Shown piece by piece: positions 41,816-58,800 of a DNA stretch of 64,000 nucleotides; position 1 is the first letter of the stretch; every line of letters starts with the position of its first letter. The translations under genes and the position numbers were made by a program. The notes below the pieces were generated by a model. It saw only the letters and a program-made list of their open reading frames with translations. It did not search any database and was not told the origin of the DNA. This DNA is from Pempheris klunzingeri (taxonomy: Eukaryota > Chordata > Actinopteri > Acropomatiformes > Pempheridae). The stretch lies in assembly GCF_042242105.1 (NCBI RefSeq), contig NC_092032.1, forward strand, positions 14,805,915 through 14,869,914, read 5' to 3'.

Positions 41816-44800
41816 GCACAGTGTGGGGGCAAGTCAACCCCTGTAGTTCAACACATTTATGGGTGCGGGTCTCTGATGATGAGCATTACTGCCTGATATG
41901 CAGGTAAACACGGGCCTAACTTGAAGGTTTTTTGTCTGTATTTTTTAATAGAATTTTTTGCCTCCTTCATCCAGCTGATACACGTATGAAATGTGTAAAA
42001 TGACAGCCATTGTATGTATGTTATGACGGTATTTGTAAGTGATTGTAAAGTATCTTTTCTGTTTATTTTGTTTGCTTGTTATTTGTTATACTCCCTAGAA
42101 GTTAGGAAATAAGAGTTGACCTGATAGTAATATATTAAAAGCTTACACACTTAACATCGGCATCACAAAGCACGTCACAGCCCTCTGTGATCCACAGATT
42201 TCTCAAGTGGCTTTCTTCTATTTACTTTAATAGCTGTTGTTTTTCTATTTTTGTCCCGTCCATCACACAGACGTGAAGATCTTGCTGGCTTTAAACCAGA
42301 ATGTCATTCCTGGTAAAACACCAGCAGCTTTTGTCTTGACTTTTTACCACAGCAGTCTCAGCTGTGACTGTTACTAACTTTAGCTTTGCTATTGTTATTT
42401 GCTTCACATACAACAAATGCCAGTTACTGTCTCTTTGTTGTCACTCTCTCTTTCCGTCTCACTCTCGTTTGTGGAAGTACACAAATGTGCCCTCTTGTCC
42501 CCTCTGGCCATAAACAGCTACTAAAAAGAAAATGTTTAATAAACAAAAGACTCGGAATTGAGTGGCGGTTTTTTATTTCCCACTTTGGCCCGTTGATGAG
42601 ATACTTTTGGTGATAATAATAATGTTGAAATTAAGTTTATTAGGGGCCATTTGGCAGGCAGATTTCATTTGGCTGCCACAGATGTTTGGACATTGTCCTG
42701 GAAATTCACTGCAACACAAACACCTGGTAAATTTCCATGGCAAAAACATCATGCCAGTGAATGCCTCTGAGACCTTTGAGTTCATCCTTTTTGGCCCTCA
42801 CTCCACCACCATTCCCCCGTGACGCAACGGTCAGCTTGGCAACACACCTAAAATGTTATGGCAGCAATCTGAAGTGTAAACCCATTAAACGAGATCAACA
42901 CTGAGGAGAACAATACAAGACGCTAAGCAGGGTCACAACACGACATGCTGTCTAATGAATATGAGATATTTACAACTCTAATATAACATGTCACAAGCCA
43001 CTAAATCATTTGTCGACATTACTGTGTTGAACTGCTACAATTAACTGAGAGGCAAGACGATTAACTAATCATTAGAGAGGCAGCAGTGATATGAACAGCT
43101 TGAGTGTCCTGTTGGCTCCAAAGCCTTTTGTTGCTGTAATTCAAGAGCATTTACTTTTTCACTTAAAAGGAATAGTTAACATTTTGGGAAATGTTCTTAT
43201 GCTTCATTGAATCATGTGCAATAACCGTAAAGGTCATTCCCTTTCACTTTGTCTCCCGTTTTGCAGTTTGCACTTTGCACATATATTTAATTGTTAAAGT
43301 ATTCTATTCTGTATAGTTTCACTTACTTGGCACATTTACCTCACACACTGTGACACTTTTCACAAATTTGTACTTTTCAATCTGTACTTTTTGTTTTAAA
43401 AAGGGACAGACTATTTAATTTAATTGTATTTTATTGTGTTTTCTGTTCAATTTTGTATTTCAATATTTTGTATTGTTGTGACTTGACCTCTGTACCGCAC
43501 TCTGGCACAACAATTTCCTCCGGGATAAATGAAGTCATTCTTATTCTTATTCTTATTCTTTCTTATTCGGTTAGGTGAGAAATTGGTCCAACAGCTAGCT
43601 GTTCCCTCCTGTTTCTAGCCGGTTGATGTAGCTTCATGAGAGTGATATCCACCGTCTCATGTAACTGTGGACATGAAAATCAAGTGTGTTTCAGCCATCC
43701 ACTGGCAGAGAAAATATCCATCTATCTGTAGTTTTCTGTCTTTTGTTTCATATACTGTAAATAATAGAGGGTTGGTTTGTATCTTCCTAAAAAGTTAGCA
43801 TGTGTACATTTAAACAAAGTGACACATGATCCTCTGAAAGTGTTCTACTGTGTAACAATGACATGACAGTAAAGTGTATATATTTAGAACATAAAGTCAG
43901 TGTATTAGTACCCTGTCACACACCTAAAGGTAGAGTGACCACCAGGATTAGTGTGTATAACTGAACGTCAAGGAATAGCGCTCAACATCACAAACATCCT
44001 CGGCTTTACTCTAATTTCACTGTAAGCCCCAATTACCAAACAGCTGTCGCTCTCGGCTCTTACACAAGAATCTTTTCCTTGAAACTCTCCAGTTCCATGA
44101 AAAAAAATGGGTGCGTATCTTCCCATGAACGTGATAACACAGTCACCTAATGACTTCATCCCATGGTACTCTTTGGTATTTAAAATGCATCATATGCTGC
44201 ATAAATCTATGACCATTGTCAGCAGTGAATATTATCACCTTGGTGGAACCAGTACTCAGTGATTGGTTTATTGCAATGAGTACATCTGTATAATTCAATC
44301 ACCCTGCAACTGAAAAGACGATAACGTTCACTTCTGTTGACCCTCTTATAAAGAAGTATATAGTGTGTCTAATTTTTTGCCCATTTCCTCCTTAAATATA
44401 TGCAAGTAAATATGGTTGTGATTAATCAAATTCATGTCAGCAGCATGGCACTGTGTTCAGCTGTGCAGGAAATTCCAACTATAGGGACGTCTCAAGGGAT
44501 CTATTAGGACTATTTTTATGTTCTGCTTTGTATGGCTCCCACACATTGAAGCTATTTGGAAATTTAAGTTACAAATTAAATGAGGCCTCAGTAACATCCT
44601 GACACAAACTTTTAATTGCCTTAAAAACAATGCATCACTTAGCAAAATATAGGTTTTCTTTGAAGCTAAAGCACAGCCTAGTGGATAAAGGTGAAACTAC
44701 AATATACAGTTTGCTAAAGAGATAAGACAAAGTGGAAAAGTTTGCTTTTGCAGAAAAATAATTGCTTGCTTTCTCTTGAAAAGTGTGAAATAAAATAATT

Positions 44801-45945
44801 TAGATCCAGATATGAAATGCTGAATGACTATAATGATGCAGTTGATAGACCTGCACTAATTTACATCACATTTTACTAGGCCCTGTAAAAACCATCACTA
44901 ACAATAGTCCTATTTTTTAGGACTATTCAGCTCTAGATTGGTGGCTTGTTTGTTCTCACCTAAAAGTGACTCATGGCACATGTTCACTCCTTTTGTTATC
45001 AGCTTTGAAAGTGATATGACAACTGGGCTAAAAAGACAGATGTGGCTTGTTTTAACCTGTGAGTCAACAGTTCCACATTTTTTCTTTTGGAGCCCTGCAG
45101 CAGTAAGCCTCTCTTTACAGCAACGACCGGACTACCAACTGTTGTCTGACCCACGCTGGGCTGTCACTATCTATAATTATCCATCCTATCAACATTTTTC
45201 CCCTTATTGTTCTGGTTGTAGTATATGAACTTCCTTTTATTTATTTCTCTTTCGCTTTTTTTTTTTAACCAGTACCAAATCTCATTAGGGTTAAAATCTC
45301 TTTTTTTTTTCTAAGAAAAACATTTTTATAGCAATAAATACAATGCAAATAACATAAACAGGCATAGGCATCTGCTACATGCTGCAAAGGAGCATAAACA
45401 GCAACCGGTGGAGATGGATGAGAAAGTATTTGAGAAAGCAATAAATTAGACCACTAGTTTCACTGACAAACAGAATAAACTCAATCATTAATATTGACGT
45501 AGGAACTATTATTTGCCAACTATTATTTACAACCACCATTTGCCGTTCGATATAATTTATCAAATAACAAAAAATGTTTTCCTTATCGATTGTAACAGAC
45601 GTGTTTTCCCACTGGGATCATTTGCCTTAACCGCACCATGCAAAGGACATCGAAATCTTTCTTCCCTTAAAAGGATATATTCAGGAACGTCAAGGCAGGC
45701 AAGGGAGTGTTTGTGGAAGTTTGATTTTCTCCACCGGGGGTGTGAAGGTATATCGTGTATTTTATTACTTCTAATAATAAAACATTAGGATGTGTTGTCG
45801 AAAATAGCTTAATTAAATAAAAATAAATTTGTAGTATTCATACCGAAACAACGTATGGATTGTTTTTTTTAAGCGTGTAGTGATGGTTTCATATTTGGAG
45901 ACTTCCCCTATTTTGCTGAGATGGTTTCTTCTGAATGTTTTGTAC
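41816..45945. other. Intergenic region between myom1 and myl12 (head-to-head)
   Basis: No exon can be recognised. It contains the composite repeat at 43163-43700 and otherwise AT-rich unique-looking sequence. It presumably holds upstream control elements of both genes, but I cannot point to any besides the myom1 promoter. Confidence 0.5.
43163..43700. repeat. Composite of two fish repeats: fragment, LINE-like tail with (TTATTC)n, inverted fragment
   Basis: 'aaggaatagttaacattttg' at about 43167 is the start of the perciform repeat also seen near 63.4 kb. Then comes a block ending 'gcacaacaatttcctccggg' and 'ataaatgaag' with (TTATTC)n at 43536-43567, typical of fish LINE (L2/CR1-type) 3' ends. 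After it, 'agctagctgttccctcctg' and 'ttgatgtagcttcatgagag' read as an inverted fragment of the first repeat. Confidence 0.55.
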
Positions 45946-45949
45946 GGAA

Positions 45950-46034
45950 CCCGACATTATTATCAGGAAGTGAAGGGCGGTGGTTGAGAAAAAGAGCAGC
46001 ACAGGGCTAGCTGAGAAGTATCGGTTGCTGTCAG
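45950..46034 (+). other. myl12: myl12 5' non-coding exon and proximal promoter
   Basis: A donor, GTCAG|GTAAGG, lies at 46034/46035. Just upstream is CAGGAAGTG (45964-45972), an ETS-type site common in housekeeping promoters. The exon would splice to the acceptor TCCACAG ahead of 47728. The exact TSS is not visible. Confidence 0.5.
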
Positions 46035-47695
46035 GTAAGGCTGATTAAGGTTTATTTTTTCCGTCTACCACAGTTAGCTACACTATAAATCTATTGTTGT
46101 CAGGATAGCACACATCTGATGGCGTATATCTGGGGAACAAGCTAGCTACCATTTTGAGTGTTCGGTTGATTACATTGAAAACACGACTAACTGTTAGCTG
46201 CGCGGCTAATGACTCGATAGCTAACTTAATATCAAACCGGTGACTAACAAGCAGGGTTTTTTTTAGACATGTAAAGTTAATACGAACTGAAAATGTATGT
46301 GTGATCCAGGGTAACTTCTGCTAAGGTTTCCAGCTGCATGCATGCTAACATAGTTAATGCTATTTAATGTGTCTCAAGCTAAAGTTAGGCCGTAAACCAT
46401 TAAGACTGTCTGACGCTACGTAGCTATTAATGCGCCCGGAGATCAGGTCCCCAAACACATTAACACGAGAATAAGTTGGTTTTGTTATTAATTAAACATT
46501 TGTTTGAATGGTTTGCAAAGTGCGCAATATAAGAAAATTCAAATGTCACGATAACAATATTTTGTTATTTGCATATTTCGACGGTTTATAAACCTGATAA
46601 TTTGTGCTTTCAGATCATGACGACATGTGTTTTACAATAATTTAGTTCTTACTCGGAAAACTAAACACTGAAACCGTTATAATAATAAGCATCCCCTTAT
46701 CGCCATCAACAATAACAATGCAGAAAAAATTAGTCGTTTAATCAGTCAACTAATAGGCACTAAATGAATCCTGGATTATTAAAGTGAGTTTTGAAAGCAA
46801 AACAGACAGCTGTTTGATGCCAGCTTCTCGGATGAGACCACTTGCTGCGCTGCTTTTCCTTGTAAAATTCATATTTTTTGGAATTTGTTGGGGAAAAAAT
46901 CAGTTTGAAGGTGTTTCTTGGTGATGGATGGGTCAAACACTGATCGATTAACCATTGAAGTACTCTGCATTGACAGTACTAAGTTGAACCCTCAACTTAG
47001 TATCGCTGAACATTCATGGAGCCTTTATGGCCACAGTCCTAGATATCATCTAGCCAGGGCACCATATAAACTTTCTCTCTAAGTTAGTTCCTAATGCTTG
47101 TAATCCAAACTGAGTCCATTTTCCCATCAGCACCCAGTGTCTTCTACATAGCTAGCAGCTTAGAAATGCGGATGATGGACAGTGTAAGTCTGCATTCATG
47201 ACATTGCCTGATAAGGGCTTCTGTTCTCACATCAGTAATTTTCCTGCCCTCAGTGAAGCCAGTGAGCTATCCAACCTAGAAAGATGAGGAACATTTCCAT
47301 TTATAGCTCAGTGAGGGACACCACTCTGGGGAATCGCTGCCAGAGTATTAAAATACCCTTCCAGCGATTTGTGGGCACGAATAACGAAATCTTATTTTGA
47401 GTAACAGCATGATCCACTTTACCTTTGATCAGAGTGTCTCCCTGCTTTCATCTTCTGTCTGTCTTATCACTCCAAACCTATATTTCGTCTTTTCTGATCC
47501 GTCCCCTCTGTTTTTGTTCTATGCCATTGAGACTAAAGGACTGTCTTAACATTGCCTATAGAAGCAGTGCTCATATTTCTAGCACCATCCTACCACTGTT
47601 GTAAGACATGGAAATGCTATTTACACTGGCATTTCAGTGTTTGTCTTCTTTAGGGAGTAGGTTACTGGCTGCAGGATCTATACTCTACGTAATAA

Positions 47696-48838
<1,143 letters not shown>

Positions 48839-49174
48839 AGAGCCACACCAGCGTATTCCTGTCCCCCCCCCCCCCTTCGCCTCTTCGTCAGCTAGATCAC
48901 CGTGCTGCATCTCTCAGCTCTCCAGTTAAAAAAAACCCATTTTAAACCAACCAAAGCAATAATATCCACTCTTGTTTGTTGGGAGCTGTCGGTGTTGCCA
49001 AACTTCCACATCTCTGATGAGAAGAAAAAATAATGAAATAGGTTGTCGACTGTTTTTTTTCTGTCATGTAAAGATGTTCAGTGGCAGCACCTCCGAAGCT
49101 CTAAGGGATAAGTCTTTGCAATTCATGTGATCGGGTCTAGCTGAATTTTTACATTTTATAATATAAACTTTTTA

Positions 49175-49180
49175 AATAAA
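49175..49180 (+). terminator. myl12: myl12 poly(A) signal
   Basis: AATAAA about 340 bases after the stop codon, giving a short 3'UTR (48839 to about 49200) that includes a C9-type homopolymer near 48865. Confidence 0.75.
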
Positions 49181-49204
49181 GCCCTCTATCAAGTTGTATT
49201 TTGC

Positions 49205-51190
49205 TGACTGTTTCCCTTCCATAAATGACAACTGAAACACATGTGGCATTATTCTGTCTTTATTTTTCCAGGGAACAGCTTTAATGCTCATGCACCATTT
49301 TCCCCTCCTGAGGTGCTTGTCAAGTCTGGACAAGTCCGCTCTTTCCTCCTCACCAGATTCATTCAGCGTGTGCTGACTAGAACTGGCTAAATTCTTTCTG
49401 TAAAAGGGTTAACATGAAAACCACCGAGGGGGAAAAAGCCCAAATAACCAACATCACCTGCAAACAGTGGTGATGCATTACTGTCATTAAGGCAGACGCT
49501 TCATATAACAAAAGTCCTTATCTAACAGACGTGTGAGGACACTGAGCGATCAGTCAAGCATGATAAAGTTAATCCCATCCTTACGATTGATGAAGCAGCT
49601 ACACTGCTGAATGCTGCGCTTTAGTATAACCTGTTTATGCTCCATAATACTTCACTTCTACATTTCTGAGCAAAATAATGTACTTTTAATGTCACTACAT
49701 TTATGTAACTGCTACACTTATTAGCAGTGTAGATTTTACATATAAAACACATGTTGGACTTCCCAGATATGATACACTGGTACAGATTAAAGGCCCCTTG
49801 TACGCTCACAGTCATCTTCAGTTATGTTCATTAGACTCATGTTGGAGTCCAGTGAAGCTGTGCAGGGATTATGTGCGCTCATGTTGTACCTCAAACTCAA
49901 CAGAAAAACATTTGTCTTGTTGCACACGATAACTGCAAAAAATGTAAAAGAATTTAATATTTTGGGTCCTTGAAGGCTCCACAATCTGACCCTCTGACAA
50001 GATGACATTTTAGTGTTTTTACTTTTGTCGCTTTGAATACATGTTACTGATATTTTTATGTTGGTAGAATTTTGAATACAGTAACAAGTACCTGTAACGA
50101 GTATTTCTACAATGTGATATTATCTTTACTTCATTAAAAGGATCTGAGTGGGACGTGTCTCAACCTTTGAAGGTAATAAAAATCCAGTGACGGTTTTAAG
50201 TCACTAGACATGCCATGCTGTCTTCAAATTACAACAGAATCACATTGCACTCTAAATTACTATGATAAGTTATAATATTTTTCTGTTTTTTGGTGGAGAC
50301 AATCAAAATGATTTATGTATACTAGTATGAATCATCCATTTAGGAGTAGCCAACAGATAATTAAACCTGACCAATTGTAAACAAATCCACTTGCACATTT
50401 GAACAGAGGGTAAATCTTTAGCATCATTTACCTAAAATTGTTTTTATGTAACTTATTGCAGGGGGCACAGCGCCCTCTGGTGTCTGGATGAAAGTTTGAC
50501 TGCATGGTGCTGCCTTCAATGTTAGTCAATAAAGAAACACTTTCTAAGAGGTTATCAGACTGACTTGGTGAGGTGATGTGGTGGATGTATGAATTTTCCT
50601 GTGAGATCCTAATTTATCAGGATGCAATATCTGAGGTGCAAAAATTATGGGAAGTATTTCTTCTGCCCCCGTGGAGGCATTACTTTGCTTTTATATTTCA
50701 GCACTACTCCTGTGTCATGGTCAGTTTTGATTCCCATCAAAAATTACATGAAGCAGTGCTGTGGTGAAGTTACTTTTAAGATGGATGTTCAAAAAATCCA
50801 TTTAAATTGTCATTAAAATATCTATGTAAAACGAATAAATTACACACTAGCAGTTAAAACAAGTGTGCTGCATGAAATTGATTTAGTGTAACATCTTAGC
50901 TGTAATTGTCTCTAATATTATCAGGTCAGCATGCAGGTGATGAAAATTACATTGTTTGTGTGTCAGTTAAACAGTAGTTTATTGATGGTCCCTAAATGAG
51001 CCTCCAGCAGTGAAGCTCCGGTCCTTTGAGGTGAGCTGACCGTCCACCTGCGGCCAGCACAGGGGGAAAGGGAGTAAGAGGACGCTGCTGGGCCCGAGAG
51101 GAAAGTCTGCAGAATATCCAACTAAGAACAGCGATGGAAAACACAGAGTCGAGACATCATACCTCAACTACTGTGTGTCAGATTTACGAG
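49205..51190. other. Intergenic region between myl12 and fastkd3
   Basis: AT-rich, with only short open frames that lack protein-like character. I recognise no gene, RNA or repeat here. Confidence 0.5.
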
Positions 51191-51229
51191 GAGCCGTGAA
51201 GGCCTCAGGTCCAGAGGGAGTCACGTTAG

Positions 51230-51285
51230 GTCGGTGTCTCCTGTCAGCGGCTCTGCGGCTCCTCGGCTGCTGTCGGAAAGCCCAG
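51230..51285 (+). other. fastkd3: fastkd3 5' non-coding exon
   Basis: A GC-rich segment ends at donor AGCCCAG|GTATGA (51285/51286). The next exon begins at 51597 after TTTCAG, 29 bases before the start codon. The upstream limit is approximate. Confidence 0.55.
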
Positions 51286-51625
51286 GTATGATTCCACCAC
51301 TTTCATTTTGTTATTTGTGGTTTATTTATCACTCTGAGCTGAGGTGTCTGCTTTAAAACAGGCTAAACAGAGCAGCTCGACTCTTCTAGGCTAGCCACGA
51401 GTTAGCAGCTAGCTAGCTAAGTAGCTAATGTTCCCTTCAAGGTTGGTTAGTTAACCGGAGAGTGACGTAGGAGGGGTTGAGTAATGTAACTCTCACAGCT
51501 GCTAGTTTTCTCCTCTGGTTTAGTTATATGTGTGAATTAGTGCGTGACCTTCAGCCCTTTCTCGTTTTTAAACCGTTTTATTTGTTATTGTTTCAGCTGG
51601 CGCTGAGGGGTCCTGGTCCAGGGTC

Positions 51626-54600
51626 ATGGCTCTGAAGCTGGTCCAGAGACTTACTCTGCTCCGGCAGCTCGGGAATCAGCGCTACCCCCTTGTTGGACCT
51701 GTCTGCCCCACCAGGATCCTGAGCACCAGCGGTGCAGGTCAGCCCTCATGTGTAGCCTGTCTGTGCAGCTCACCCGGCGGCTGCATCCAGAGGCAGCGCC
51801 GCAGGAAGCCGAGCTGCGGGATAAGGAGCCTGACCACCGTCGCCAGGGAGCTGTCGTTCATCGCCAGCAGCTCCGTGGGACTCCACAGACACTCAGGGCC
51901 TCAGCTCCGTCTGACCCAGCTGCACCGACCCACAGCTGCAGAGGAGCATGCTTTCCAGCACCGTCTGCAGGGCTGCTCCTCATCCCGGCAGGTGTTCTCC
52001 CTGCTGCGCTCAGTGGAGGTCATGTCTGACACCATGGCTGCAGCAGCGCTTCACCGTGTGGCCGACCTGGAGCAGGAGGGTAAGGCTCTGAAGGACCCCA
52101 CAGTGCTGGAGAAGGACACCATCAAAGCTCTGTGCTTCCAGCTGGAGCAGGACTCCAGGCGGCTGACAGATGCTGGGCTGGTGTCAGCTCTCCTGGCTTG
52201 CACACGCCTGTTCTTGGATCCCTGGAGCACGCTGATGGTGCGGCTGGTGTCTGAGAGCCAGGAGAGGTTAGACAGAGGGCAGATGAGTGTGGGCCAGCTG
52301 TGTACCCTGGGCCAGGCGATGCTGGCTATGGAGGGTCCTGGCTGTGTGATGCTGGGGCAGGTGATTGAGCTAATCCAGAAAGAGGAGCCTGCCCAGTGGA
52401 GCATGGCAGATCTCATTGCTGTCTATAGACTACTGCAAGATGGTGTGGGTGAAGATGGAAAATACAGAGACCTGCTGAACGCCATGCACACCCACGCTGT
52501 GACAGTCACCTACCGTATGGATTCTGCTGCTGTCAGCACGATGCTCAGTGCTCTCATGACCCTGAATCAGACGCAGGCCATCCCTCTTGTGATCCGTCTT
52601 TGTAAGCAGGCTGTACGGCATGTGCCACACTTCACAGATGAGGAGCTCACCGTTGTGCTCGGGGCTCTTATGCACTTCGGTCAAAGTGATCAGTACTTTG
52701 TCGAAGCGATGGAGAAGTATGTGCCTACAATGGTCTTCACATCCCACTCAGAGACAGTTACCAAGGTGATGCAGTTCTTCGGCCGGAGGAACATCGTGTC
52801 CCCGGCAGTGTTTGACGCCGTTGCAGAGAGCTTTGTGTACAGAGCGGACGACTACACCACCAGCCAGGTGGCCAGGCAGATCATGACCCTCGGGAAGCTC
52901 GGCTACCTTCCTCCCAACGCTGCCGACGTATTCAGGAAAGTTGAGGCCATCCTCCACTCTCGCTTTTCACAGTTCCAGCCTCGCACGCTGCTCAACCTGC
53001 TCCACTCCTGCACCCTGGTGCAGAGGTTCCCTGTCAACTTTGTCTCCAAAGTTTTCAGCAGCTACTTCCTCCAGCAACTACAAGGTAAAACATCCTGTCA
53101 CACACCTGCAGTATGCACAACCTCCCTGTGAATGCACAATTGGAAATACTAATTTTCTGATGTTCACTTTGCTGCACATCAGACCAGGGCACAGGGATGA
53201 ACCGGTACATCCTGGCACAGCTGACTCAGCTCTACATGACTTTGAAGTTGGAGTGTCCTTTCTATGAGGTAAAAGTGTGTAACTGTTAGATATGTCAAAG
53301 CTGACACCAGCCCCACAGGATGACAGGAATACACACCCTCTTACTCAACATGTCATCAGCATGAGGGGTTCAGTGTATTCAAGTTATGTGATGAAAGCTG
53401 CACCGGCTGTTCCACATTTCCCATAATGGCTGGACACACGAAATTTCCACGTACAATAACATAAAGGCTCTGCTGTATGGTGTAGTAAGAATGCCCTTAT
53501 CAGGGTTTGTACAGCTTGTTAAGAGCAAAATGCCAGTTCTTTTCAAGCACTTTCAAATGACCTAAACCAAAAAGTCAAAGCATTTATCGTCACATCTAAA
53601 TCGTAACTATAAATGCAAGTTTACAGAATTCCTTTATACCCATAGTTGACAGTGTAGATTGTCACTGTTTATTTTACCAGGTGTTCATATTAACTTTGAT
53701 TGTATGTTTTTGGCGTGATTATTTATCCCTAACCTGCTCCACTTTGTTTCTGGAGCGAGACATCAGGAGATAAACAGATCTGATAAAGGGATCATTTCAT
53801 TTCAAATACTTAAAGGTTTCTGGTTTACGTGAGTGATTGTGTAGATGAGACACCAGATCATGCTGAAAATCAAACATTTTTTCCAAGGAGTAAATTCAAA
53901 TTGAAGCATGTTCCTAACCAGTCCTGCAGTGTTTGTTCCCATATGGATTACAAGACACCGCTGTGTATCATCAAAAATACAGCGAAACATCTTCCACATA
54001 AACAAATCCAAATTGATAGCCAGTAATTTTAACATTATATATACATCTATATATTTCAGGTAACAAAGTTATGTGTACGAGTATTAAATGAAGTGAACAT
54101 TAAGTGGCAGAATTCAAACAATTAACTGTTTATACAGATTTTTATCCTTCTAACATGTTTGGATAAAAGAAAAGACAATAAATCTCAGTTTAAACATCAA
54201 TATCAAGCACATTGGACAAGTTTGCTCTTCTCCTTCCAGGCTGTAGGGTGGAGACAATAGCTTTTCATTAATTGATGCACAGTGAGTGCATTTGTGTTCC
54301 TTCACACCTTCTGCCGTCTCCTCAGGGTCCCAGGCTTCTTCCCAAGTACCGCGTCAAGTCTTTCCACATGCCTGGACGCTCTCTGGAGACGCCGGTGGAT
54401 ACACATCTGTACAACTCTGTGAAAACTGTACTGGAGGAGTTGCTCGGGGATCGCTCATACTTTGGATCTAAAGTTCTGACCCCATACTGCTACACCCTCG
54501 GTAACGTACAGCTTTTTGTCTCCTAAATGTTTCCAACAGTCCAAGCACAAGGGCCTAAACTTCGTTTTTCTTCTTGTAGATGTGGAGATAAAACTTGATG

Positions 54601-55140
54601 AGGAGGGATATGTGCTGCCTGCCAGCAGTAATGATGACGTATACAAAAGGTAAATGGTCTCATAAACTAGACACGGTTGCTACACTTAAAAGTTTTTGAT
54701 GCACTAAATGTAAAGTTCGTCTTTGGGAGCTGGAAGGTCCAGACGGGTGTTTTAAAACACACTGTGCTTGGTCGTTTTTGTTGCAGGATAGCGGTTTGTA
54801 TTGATGGACAAAAGAGGTTCACTACAAACCAGAGGCAGCTACTTGGAAAAGAAGCCATCAAGCAGCGGCACCTAAGGCTTCTGGGATATGAAGTTGTTCA
54901 GGTCAGAGCCTTGCCCTCACTTCTATGCTTTAGAGAGTCAGCAGTTTGTTTGGAGAGCATTTTCTGTTCCAGATTGTCATCTGTTTCACTCTGTTTGCTG
55001 TGTTGAAATCCCTGAATAAGAATTTTGTTCTTTTTTCCTAGATTCCCTTTTATGAATTTGAAAAACTGCATAACAAGAGCAGCGCAGTGAAGTATCTGCA
55101 CCAAAAGATCTTCCCTCACACTTACAGGCTGAGCTGGTGA
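51626..55140 (+). CDS. fastkd3: FAST kinase domain-containing protein 3, mitochondrial (complete)
   Basis: FASTK-family proteins act in mitochondrial RNA processing; FASTKD3 affects stability and translation of particular mitochondrial mRNAs. Coding exons: 51626-53084, 53183-53268, 54326-54500, 54580-54649, 54787-54901, 55042-55140, giving 667 residues (human 662). The first 80 residues are Arg-rich and lack acidic residues, as in a mitochondrial presequence. SDTMAAAALHRV, VRHVPHFTDEEL, LGKLGYLPPNA and LLNLLHSCTLV match the FASTKD3 helical repeats and FAST_1 region. LECPFYEGPRLLPKYRVKSF and VLTPYCYTLDVEIKLDEEGY lead into the RAP domain (about 598-655; CIDGQKRF, LLGKEAIKQRHLRLLGYEVV). Other FASTK paralogues fit clearly less well. 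Human FASTKD3 is on chromosome 5, so this marks a synteny break after myl12. Confidence 0.95.
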
Positions 55141-55293
55141 TGATAAAATTGAGTTTGCTGTGAATGTGCCATCAGGGGTCTTATAGTTTTTCTTAGTTGG
55201 AGAAATTAGTATTTATTTTTCTAGTAACTGTATCAATAACCAAACTAATGCATTTAAGTTATTGATTATGTGCTTTCACCTGTTAAACTTGAC

Positions 55294-55299
55294 AATAAA
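55294..55299 (+). terminator. fastkd3: fastkd3 poly(A) signal
   Basis: AATAAA about 155 bases past the stop. The predicted end (about 55315) is roughly 40-60 bases from the predicted chmp5 3' end on the other strand. Confidence 0.75.
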
Positions 55300-55372
55300 G
55301 TGACTTTTGTATATATGACTATTGAATAATTCAATGTATCACAAAGTTAAGTCATGTTTGAAAAATATATAA

Positions 55373-55378
55373 TTTATT
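55373..55378 (-). terminator. chmp5: chmp5 poly(A) signal
   Basis: TTTATT on the plus strand is AATAAA on the minus strand, about 280 bases past the chmp5 stop. The 3'UTR would be about 55355-55656. Confidence 0.6.
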
Positions 55379-55656
55379 TTGTTCTAGGAAACTCAACACT
55401 GCAGAAACTGTACAAATTTAAGAGAATCCCAATTTCAACAATCACCTCCGATATATAAGACACGAGCTCATTCATAGAAGAGTAATCATAGCTTTTGATT
55501 AAAGATGCCTGAGGTTATGTTATAGTTTCCATCATTTGTTGAAAAGAAGATGCTTTGGTTTTCAATGCTGAACTCTAGGGCTGGGGGTGTCAATTGGATA
55601 AATACAAAAAAGGCTATGATACATGTAAAACTAGCTTCAGAGTCCTGGTTGATCCT

Positions 55657-58680
<3,024 letters not shown>

Positions 58681-58764
58681 TTTTGGCGAAAATTACGGTT
58701 TTTAAGACGGAGGAGAAAGCAGCGTTAGTTCAGCGTCCAGCTGAAGCAAAAACACCCGGAAGAG

Positions 58765-58800
58765 ACTCCGCGGTGACGTCAGGGGAACCACGTGGTCAGC
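58765..58800 (-). promoter_or_regulatory. chmp5: chmp5 promoter with a full CRE and an E-box
   Basis: About 95 bases upstream of the chmp5 start codon is TGACGTCA (58774-58781), a perfect palindromic CRE (CREB/ATF). CACGTG follows at 58789-58794. The arrangement suits a housekeeping promoter. The role is inferred from position. Confidence 0.55.

Noticed and set aside
41554-41907. 117-codon plus-strand open frame between myom1 and myl12
   Set aside because: There is no recognisable domain, and the interval is better explained as the myom1 5' exon and promoter on the minus strand.
51748-52029. Second frame within fastkd3 exon 2
   Set aside because: It is a shadow of the 501-codon frame that continues into the conserved FASTKD3 sequence.
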